A stretch of DNA of 17,676 nucleotides from Ophiocordyceps camponoti-saundersi (nom. inval.). Taxonomy: Eukaryota; Ascomycota; Sordariomycetes; Hypocreales; Ophiocordycipitaceae. Position 1 is the first letter of the stretch. Each line of letters begins with the position of its first letter. A program made the translations under genes and the position numbers. The notes under the pieces are model-generated. The model searched no databases. It saw nothing but the letters and a program-made list of their open reading frames with translations, and was not told where the DNA came from. Positions 11,896 through 17,676 of the stretch are shown in pieces. The stretch is from NCBI GenBank assembly GCA_003339415.1, contig PDHQ01000525.1, positions 1 to 17,676 of the forward strand. The letters run 5' to 3'.

Positions 11896-12590
11896 CGCTT
11901 TTCTTATATTTTTCTACTATTCTCTATTTATACTAAAAGAATCTATATAATAACTCTCTAAATTACTTACTTAAAATATATTTTAATACCTTTTTATATA
12001 TAACTTAAATTAACTAATTAGCTTTTAAAACTAGTAAACTTATTACTAATAGTTTAACTAATAAGCTTACTAAATTATTATATTAGTAATATATATTACT
12101 AGTACGTACCTACTATTCGATTTTTCGAGTTTTTTTTTTAGTATTATATTATTTTTCTTCCTTCTCTCTTATAGCTTTAGTATTTTTTCCTCGGCTTTCT
12201 GCCTTTTTTTTAATACTAATAATTTCTCCTTTTCTAAGTTTAGTTTTCCCTATCTTCGGAGGGTATATATTAGGGGTAGTAAAAAGGGTACTAAAAGCGT
12301 ATATATAATATATAAAAGTATAGTTTACTATAAAAGTTAAACTATATACTTTCGGAGGGTTAGATAATTCTCTTTTATATATCGACCCTTATTCCTAATA
12401 CCTTTATTTTTATATTTCCCCTTTTATTTTAAGTATACTAGCTTTATATTAAAATACTTATACTTAAAAAGTATATATATTAAAGATTAGCCTAACTTAG
12501 GTAGGTAAACGGAATATAGTTTTATTTATCTATTAAGTTTATATTTTAGTATTCCTTTTATCCGCGCTATCTAGTATACTTAATAAATAC
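11896..12590 (-). repeat. Dispersed repeat family R3, minus-strand copy
   Basis: The reverse complement of this stretch aligns with about 15860-16560. In element order the shared blocks are: a gatagcg block; aacttaatagataaataaaa; ctatattc then gtttacc; a cctaagttag then ctaat block; a gggaaatata block; gtcgatatataaa; tctaaccctc; agtata then gtttaac; tacccctaatata; aaactaaa/ggcctagaaaggag; a Lys/Glu-codon-rich stretch; gggtacgtac/taggtacgtac; aaagctaattagtta; and atagaaaaatataagaaaag at the end. The two copies lie about 3.3 kb apart in opposite orientation. The parent element is not identified. Confidence 0.83.
12149..12388 (-). pseudogene. Decayed reading-frame fragment in R3 (minus copy)
   Basis: Seventy-nine consecutive codons without a stop run on the minus strand from 12388 to 12152, ending in TAA at 12151-12149. 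That is long for this domain. There is no ATG, as expected once TG is destroyed. The same phase is readable in the plus-strand R3 copy: codons for Ser-Asn-Pro-x-Lys-Val-Tyr-x-Leu-Thr-Phe-x-Val-Asn-Tyr align in both. The net length difference between the copies over the next 40 codons is two codons, and the downstream part is rich in Lys, Arg and Glu codons in both. This suggests R3 once encoded protein, with a basic/charged segment after a more hydrophobic one. I do not recognise the family. It is not a functional gene. Confidence 0.45.
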
Positions 12591-12829
12591 TTATAGATAG
12601 TATATATATAAGTAGCTACTTAGTAAGCACTTATATAACTTAGCTAGCGGGCCCCTTTTTCTTCCCTTATAGCTATATAGCCTAAGCTTAGCCTCCTTAT
12701 TATTATACTTATATATATATATTTTACTTCTTCGTTACTTTATTATAGTAATAGTCTCCTTATAAAAGCTATTATAGTATATTTTTACTATTTAAAACTT
12801 TTTATTTTTAGTAACTTTTTTTATTATTA
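12591..12829. other. Short spacer between R3 and R2 copy G
   Basis: AT-rich DNA with a gctagcgggccccttttt block at about 12643 and a TA run near 12711. It holds one GCA site (12628). No gene was seen. The left boundary of R2 copy G may extend into it. Confidence 0.5.
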
Positions 12830-14000
12830 TATTTTATTAATATTTATTTTCTATACCCCTCCCTGCGCGCTATTATAACTTTAGCTATTTATTATATATT
12901 TTACTAGAACGCGTCTAGTGCCTCTAAGCCTCCGAATAAATATTAAAACCGTTCCCTTTTAAGGAACTAGAGGATTTTAATACGCTCTTATAGCACGGAT
13001 TTCTTATAATAATATAATTAGTATATCGATCTCTAAAAGCCTTAGTAACCTTAATATATTCGTAAAACAGCTAGGGCACGCTCTTATCTTTATATTCCCT
13101 ATATAAATTAACTATATCTTTATAACTAGCTACTATAATCCCTTATATCTAGTTAGATATCCTAAAAAGGCGAGCGATTTATTTTTAATTTATAATATCT
13201 AAGTTATTAAAAGCTAAGCAAATAGTTACGGCTTTCTTTAACTTTTTAGCTATAACCCTCTCCTTATTATCTTATTTTATCTTATTATTTATCGCTTTTC
13301 CCTAAACTATAGCTTAAAATACTTATATTAGTAGTATATTACTTAAGTATCTTATTAGAATTCCCCGATACTATTTATAATATATAGTAAAGATTACCGT
13401 TTTAGATACGCTTTCTAATTAGCTTAAATAAGGATCTAGGAAAATTAATAACTTTATAAGTCTCCGATAAAGATATCTTATAATATAGATATAACGATAA
13501 CCCTTAAGATAATATAAGATACGTAAAGAGCGAGCGCTAAAAAAAAACGAAGATTTTAGCTATTTCTTATAATAAATAGAAAGAAGTTAACGAAGGGACG
13601 ATTTTTTTAGGTAGCGTAATAAATCTCGATAACCCTCGGTATATAGAAAAATATAAGAATTTTAATCGCGAAGAAAAAAAACGAAGATTCTACGCCTTTA
13701 TAATAATAATAAATAAAGTTAAGTTAATAAGAGAGGATTTTTTTACGTAGCGTAACGAATCTCTTAAATTTATATATTTACGCTTCGAATTACTAATTTA
13801 CGCCGCCTTTATTCTTTTACTAATATTTAAAAATTACGTTTTCTTACCCTTAAATACCTCCTCTATTATTTTTCTAATATTTCTATCCTTAACTTTTAAT
13901 TTTATATACCCTCTTTATAGCTTTATTATTTTAAATAAATTTTAATACTTACTTATATACTTTCTTCTATTAATTAATAAAAACTTAAGATTATAACGCC
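12830..14000 (+). repeat. Dispersed repeat family R2, copy G
   Basis: Third R2 copy, with tataataatataattagtat near 13006, cccttatatctagttagata, ataaccctctccttattatc, a gaagattttagctatttc block and ataaataaagttaagttaat followed by a gagaggatttttttacgtag block. It continues with tacctcctctattatttttc and a right end at ttaattaataaaaacttaag then attataacgcc. Relative to E it carries a second aacgaagatt block (13541 and 13680), that is, a local duplication of the stretch before the gaggattttttt motif, which F also shows in part. On the minus strand the 12870-12990 part reads without strong conflict as Leu/Lys/Ala-rich coding DNA in which every stop is TAA or TAG. Five surviving CA and two TG sites make it the least eroded R2 copy. 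Confidence 0.82.
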
Positions 14001-15155
14001 TTTCTTTATTAGCTACCTAATTAGATTACTCTTATAGTTTAATTACCTTATAATTTATACTTTAACTAGCTATAGCTTAAAACTAGTTAGCCTATTTATA
14101 TAGCTTAATAGTTTAATTTAAAAGTATTATTAAAACTATATATCGTATTATTATAATAAAGTTATTAGTAAGATAGAGTACCTTTTTTAATATTACTTAC
14201 TTATTAGGTAATATATATAAATATATATATATATATATATTATATTTGCTAATAGCTTCTTACTTAGCTATCGTCGCGGTAGTATAGTTTTTATATAGCG
14301 CTTAGGTTAAGTTTAATATTTTAAATAGCTAGCTATCTTCCTTATAAGCTATAGCCTTATACTAAACCCGGCCGTTTCGAGTATATATAGTAACTTACGC
14401 TTATATATCGAATATTAATAAGGAAGAGAAAAAATTAAATTATAATAATAATAATATTATATTTAAATTATTACTCTATACTTTATCTTCTAATCTAATT
14501 ATAGGAAGAGATATAGAGATAGCTAGTTAAACTAATAAATAAAAAAAAACCCTCTCCTTACCTATCTCTTATACTATATATATATATTAGAAAAAAAGCT
14601 TCGTTTAATTCGTTATCTTATCTACTATTTAACTATATAAATAGCTATTATTACCTTATTTTTACTATTTTAATCTCCCCCCCCTACGTATAAATCTTAT
14701 AAGCTTATCCCTCCTTACCCCCGGTATTTAACCTTATAATAACGCTAGTAAGTAAGTAAAAAAAACCCTCTTTCCTTAAGCCTTATTTACTTTATCTTTA
14801 TTACCTTTACTAAATATAAAATTTTCGTCCCCTTACTTATATTATATAAATTCCCCTCCTTTTTTATAAGTAAAAGCTATTTTACTTATATAAAGCCCCC
14901 CCTTTTATTTTTATACTAAGAGTATAATTAGTCCTTTACCTTCGAGGCCACCTTACCCTTACCCTTATATTAACTTATAGCTTTTATCTAAGCTTTCGTC
15001 TTAGTTATCGTTTTCGCTTATATCTTCCCTTACTTTTAGCCCTTCGCCTCCTCCTTTACTTTTTCTTTCCTTACTTTCCCTTATTTAACTTTATCGGTAG
15101 CGTAGAGAGCTTTTCGAACTCGGTATCGTTTATTATCTCCGGTATATAGCCGTTA
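14001..15155. other. Gene-less RIP'd DNA, strongly C-rich and G-poor on plus
   Basis: 14001-14260 is plain AT-rich DNA with an AT microsatellite at 14221-14240. From about 14,540 to 15,110 the plus strand has many C and few G, including tracts of eight C at 14677-14684 and seven C at 14896-14902. Read on the minus strand from about 15,104 to 14,760 one frame is Lys/Gly/Ala-rich, with only TAA and TAG stops. That stop density is no lower than expected by chance in RIP'd DNA, so I do not call a pseudogene. The segment may be the upstream part of the element that contains R1 copy D. Confidence 0.5.
14865..14890. repeat. Perfect inverted repeat, 11-bp arms
   Basis: tataagtaaaa (14865-14875) and ttttacttata (14880-14890) are exact reverse complements separated by gcta. 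It could form a hairpin or cruciform. No run of U/T follows in a way that would make it a convincing terminator, and fungal nuclear genes do not use such terminators. Confidence 0.8.
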
Positions 15156-15815
15156 TCCTATAAAATATATTAATCTACCTATCTTTTCGTATTTTAGCGG
15201 GGGAAAAATAATACCTTAAGTAAGCGTAGTAAATATCTAAGGGGCGTAACTTTTTAGGTAACTAATATTTTTAACTAATATAAGGGGGGGTTTCTAGCTT
15301 TAGGAGTTAAGCTAGATAGTAATTTTCTATAAGGAAAATAATAAGAAGTTAGTATTCTATATAAAAACCTAAAAAATAAGAAAGATAGAGTTTAGGATTA
15401 TTTAATTAATATATTAAGATTTTAAAAGAAATACTTAAATTAGTAATTTATAGTAAAAAAGCGTAAAGTTTAAAATAAAGTTATATTTCCGTTTAGTAGA
15501 GTTTTTACTATAAGTCCTTTCTAAAACTTAATTTATAATATATAACTTTTTAGATAGCTATAAAAATAAAGTTAAGGCCTAATTACTTACTTAATTTCTT
15601 CCTCTTTTAAGGGAGATTAATTTATATTATATACCTAATAATAACTTTTATCTAATATCGTTTACCTCTTATATCTTAATCCTTAGATATTTTTAGGAAA
15701 AGAAAGAGGTTTAGAAACTATTTTAACCTTATATAAGCCCCTAATAATTCCTTAGCTAAGGTATATATTTATTTTTCTTTAGCTATATTTACTACCGCTG
15801 CTAAAGTACTTTTAT
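15156..15815 (+). repeat. Dispersed repeat family R1, copy D
   Basis: This is the fourth R1 copy, about 10 kb from the other three and in the same orientation. It has ttagcggggg near 15195, the aggcgtaact-like block, agatagtaattttctat, a purine-rich block, the landmark as tttagtagagtttttacta at 15492, ataaagttaaggcctaatta, atttcttcctcttttaaggg and an actaccgctgctaaag end. The TGC in the end block survives, as in copy C. It is followed after about 45 bp by the plus-strand R3 copy; no other R1 copy has R3 beside it, so the adjacency may be accidental. Confidence 0.85.
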
Positions 15816-15839
15816 TAATAAAATATAAGACTCTTTTTC

Positions 15840-15888
15840 TATATCTTAAGCTAAGATATATATACGTAAGTATCGGGCAAAGCCGATA
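15840..15888. repeat. Two adjacent hairpins at the R1/R3 junction
   Basis: tatatctta (15840-15848) and taagatata (15852-15860) form a perfect 9-bp inverted repeat around agc. Eleven bases later tatcgg (15871-15876) pairs with ccgata (15883-15888) around six bases that contain a rare surviving CA. They sit exactly where R1 copy D ends and R3 begins, so they may mark an element end, but no matching terminal inverted repeat was found at the far end of R3. Confidence 0.7.
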
Positions 15889-16560
15889 GCGTAAATAGAA
15901 AGAATAAAGTAAGATATTAACTTAATAGATAAATAAAACTATATTCTATTTACCTAAGTTAAGCTAATCCTAAGTATATATACCTTTTAGATATAGGTAC
16001 CTCGGTATAAGGCTAGCTTACCTAAAACTAGGGGGGAAATATAAGATTAAAAGTACTAAGACTAAAAGTCGATATATAAAGGGGAATCGTCTAACCCTCT
16101 AAAAGTATACGGTTTAACCTTTACGGTAAACTATGCCTCTATATATCGTACGCCCCCGTACTTACTTCCTTACCCCTAATATACCCCCTCCGGGGCTAAG
16201 AAAAATAGGCCTAGAAAGGAAGAAACTATTAATACTAAAAAAGAAGTAGAAAAGCCTTAGAAAAAATATACTAAAGCCTAAGAATAGAGGAAGGAAAAAA
16301 TAGCTATAGAAGTGTAAAAATCGAATATTTCGAAAAAGGGTACGTACCGATAATATATACTATTAGCTAGTAATCTAGTAACCTTATTAGTTAAATTATT
16401 AATAATAGGTACGGTAATCTTAAAAGCTAATTAGTTAGCTAAGAACGTATATAAGAAGGTACCGAAGTATATATAAAGTAAGCGTTTTAAGGAGCGTTAT
16501 AAATAGTCTTTAGTATAAATAATAAATTATAGAAAAATATAAGAAAAGCGTTTAAAAGGA
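15860..16560 (+). repeat. Dispersed repeat family R3, plus-strand copy
   Basis: This is the inverted partner of 11896-12590. Block order is the same as described for that copy, ending in atagaaaaatataagaaaag followed by cgttt. It carries more C and G than the minus copy (for example cctccggggct and ggtaccgaag), so it is the less mutated of the two. An inverted pair with about 3.3 kb between could form a large stem or recombine to flip the interval. Confidence 0.83.
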
Positions 16561-16563
16561 AAG
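16066..16563 (+). pseudogene. Decayed reading-frame fragment in R3 (plus copy)
   Basis: In the phase that matches the open stretch of the minus copy, 37 codons are open (16066-16176), then a TAA, then 26 more codons (16180-16257). After that TAG/TAA stops recur to about 16563. All the stops are TAA or TAG, consistent with former Gln, Trp or TGA codons but also with chance in such DNA. The 16200-16330 part is rich in Lys, Glu and Arg codons. Net indels against the other copy are a multiple of three across the comparable region. I cannot name the protein: a structural (gag-like) or DNA-binding part of a mobile element would fit the charge, but no motif is readable. Confidence 0.4.
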
Positions 16564-17110
16564 TATTATAATTTTAAAAAATAGAAAGGAAATAATAGCG
16601 TTATAAATTAATAGACCGGGGCCCGCTTATAAATAGAAACGAAAAATTTAGCGCGCGTAGGAAAATTCTACTATCTTTAACTTTATCTACCCTATTATTT
16701 TAAACCCGAAAAATTATTTTTCTTTTAGCCTTTACTATATAGTTCGTTATTCCTATATTCCGAGGAAATATTATAATAAAGGTATACTATTTTAAGCTAG
16801 GTAACGAGGTTATTAAGTTCCTAAAATTACTATTTAGCGCTATTACTATTCGTAAAGGAAACGATCGAAAGATATTTTATATTTTTAGAATAAGAAACCT
16901 TAAGTTATTTAGGAGATTTTAATATCTTATTACTAATATAAGTAAACTTAGTAAAGTAAGAAAGGAATAGTAGGGGCAGATTTACGTCTAGACTATAGGT
17001 CTAGGACCAGAAAATCAGTTTTTATAATATAATATATAAATTATCTTATCGACTAAGCATATTTTATTACCTCTTCTTATCTCCTATATTATATATAATA
17101 ACCTACGTGA
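16561..17110. other. Transition zone between RIP'd domain and minisatellite
   Basis: Up to about 16,970 the CA/TG-free pattern continues, with gccccggtc-like words near 16615 and no gene. From 16971 CA and TG reappear: gggcag, accag, atcag, gcat and cgtgactgc within 140 bp. The words gtctagac and gtctaggac lie side by side at 16986-17007. Pyrimidine-rich words at 17068-17090 (cctcttcttatctcct) resemble the following tandem unit, suggesting a degenerate first unit of the array. Confidence 0.6.
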
Positions 17111-17633
17111 CTGCCCTCCTTATCCCCTAAGGGACAAACCCGTTAACTGCTCTTCTTATCCCCTAAGGGATAAACCTGTTAACTGCTCTTCTTATCCCCT
17201 AGGGGATAAACCTATTAACTGCTCTTCTTGTCCCCTAGGGGATAAACCCGTTAACTGCTCTTCTTATCCCCTAAGGGATAAACTTGTTAACTGCTCTTCT
17301 TATCCCCTAAGGGATAAACTTGTTAACTGCCCTCCTTGTCCCCTAAGGGATAAACCCGTTAACTGCTCTTCTTATCCCCTAAGGGATAAACCCGTTAACT
17401 GCTCTTCTTGTCCCCTAAGGGACAAACTTATTAACTGCTCTTCTTATCCCCTAAGGGATAAACCTGTTAACTGCTCTTCTTATCCCTTAGTCTTTTCTTG
17501 TCCCTTAGGGGATAAACCCGTTAACTGCTCTTCTTATCCCTTAAGGGATAAACCCGTTAACTGCTCTTCTTATCCCCTAGGGGACAAACCCGTTAACTGC
17601 TCTTCTTGTCCCTTAGTCTTGTCCCCTAAGGGA
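17040..17633 (+). other. Open frame across the minisatellite (12-residue repeat), no ATG
   Basis: From ATT at 17040 (after TAA at 17037-17039) to TAA at 17634-17636 one plus-strand frame stays open for 198 codons. It reads a repeat with consensus CSSYPLRDKPVN, because the 36-bp period equals 12 codons. The 18-bp insertion in the 17471 unit keeps the frame; the 13-bp insertion in the 17597 unit breaks it. There is no ATG in the frame. Unit differences change residues about as often as not (Tyr/Cys, Arg/Gly, Ser/Pro, Pro/Leu, Val/Ile), which does not look like protein constraint. The other five frames each have a stop in every unit. Openness in one frame of a period divisible by three is a plausible accident, so I report it as an open frame and not as a CDS. 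Confidence 0.35.
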
Positions 17634-17676
17634 TAAACCCGTTAACTGCTCTTCTTATCCCCTAAGGGATAAACTT
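17111..17676. repeat. 36-bp minisatellite with palindromic core
   Basis: Units starting with ctgc begin at 17111, 17147, 17183, 17219, 17255, 17291, 17327, 17363, 17399, 17435, 17471, 17525, 17561, 17597 and 17646. All are 36 bp except 17471 (54 bp, 18-bp insertion) and 17597 (49 bp, 13-bp insertion), and the last unit is cut by the window edge. Each unit runs ctgctcttc, then ttatcccctaagggataa, then an acccgttaa-like end. The core is an inverted repeat with 7-bp arms; the variant at 17183 (ttatcccctaggggataa) is an 18-bp perfect palindrome. The word gttaac recurs at unit junctions. Both insertions duplicate the tccctta + gtctt + tgtccc words. Differences between units are mostly transitions. 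Confidence 0.97.

Larger units (their letters stand above)
1..16970. other. AT-rich domain saturated by repeat-induced point mutation
   Basis: CA and TG are almost absent: I count about 17 CA and 20 TG in roughly 17 kb, while AC, GT, TA and CG are frequent. This is the classical end state of RIP in Pezizomycotina, where C in CpA is converted to T on either strand of duplicated DNA. Retained CpG argues against ordinary CpG deamination and against the TpCpG-directed variant described in some basidiomycetes. TAA and TAG are dense in all frames, as expected when CAA, CAG, TGG and TGA all decay toward them, and ATG is nearly lost. The domain probably behaves as constitutive heterochromatin; that is inferred from such regions in other fungi and cannot be seen here. 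Confidence 0.93.

Noticed and set aside
14760..15104. Minus-strand Lys/Gly/Ala-rich frame that looks like decayed coding DNA
   Set aside because: About eleven TAA/TAG stops in about 115 codons is no fewer than expected in RIP'd sequence, and no second copy in the window tests the phase. It is mentioned only as a composition note.
1..16970. tRNA or rRNA genes
   Set aside because: I looked for the T-loop word ggttcgaatcc and similar conserved words. A ggcgggttcggta word near 6882 has no cloverleaf around it, and no rRNA core sequence is visible.
17111..17676. CRISPR array (regular repeats with palindromic cores)
   Set aside because: Units are contiguous 36-bp tandem repeats with no unique spacers, and the surrounding DNA is fungal in character.
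17111..17676. Telomeric repeat or bidirectional terminators
   Set aside because: The unit is not a TTAGGG-type telomere repeat (ccctaa occurs once per unit as part of ccctaaggg, within the 36-bp period). The hairpins have no terminator-like T-tract and the genome appears eukaryotic.
1..17676. AT-rich bacterial, mitochondrial or Plasmodium-like genome
   Set aside because: Those genomes keep CA and TG and have long open frames. Here CA/TG are specifically missing while CG is kept, which AT bias alone does not produce.

Overview
The window looks like a piece of a filamentous ascomycete (Pezizomycotina-type) genome that has been almost completely overwritten by repeat-induced point mutation (RIP), the C-to-T process that in this group targets CpA (and TpG on the other strand). 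From 1 to about 16,970 I count by eye only about 17 CA and 20 TG dinucleotides. AC, GT, TA and CG are all common. Loss of CpA/TpG with CpG kept is the RIP pattern, not CpG-methylation decay. Because ATG contains TG and Gln/Trp codons decay to stops, no intact protein gene survives and start-codon-based gene finding cannot work here.

Layout. 1-135 is a perfect 12-bp tandem array running off the left edge. 136-16,970 is an AT-rich graveyard of old mobile elements. Inside it I can align three dispersed repeat families by eye. Family R1 (about 650 bp) has four same-strand copies (about 1690-2345, 3630-4245, 4480-5140 and 15156-15815). Family R2 (about 1.1 kb) has three copies (about 8821-9882, 10846-11895 and 12830-14000). 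Family R3 (about 700 bp) is an inverted pair (11896-12590 on minus, about 15860-16560 on plus) that keeps a fragment of a decayed reading frame. The remaining stretches have the same composition and no recognisable gene. They are probably further element relics whose other copies lie outside the window.

From about 16,970 the extreme RIP signature relaxes. From 17,111 to the right edge there is a GC-richer 36-bp minisatellite (14 full units and one partial). Each unit carries a TTATCCC...GGGATAA inverted repeat. One frame across the array is open for about 198 codons, encoding a 12-residue repeat, but it has no ATG.

The most interesting signals are two. First, the surviving CA/TG sites are almost all GCA/TGC (32 of 37 in the RIP'd part), which suggests a flanking-base rule. 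The same rule appears to hold in the minisatellite, where TGC is invariant while the TGT and ACA sites vary to TA. Second, the minisatellite itself, with its palindromic core and long open frame. I found no tRNA, rRNA, CRISPR array, intact transposon or cellular gene. All family boundaries were placed by eye and could be off by tens of bases.
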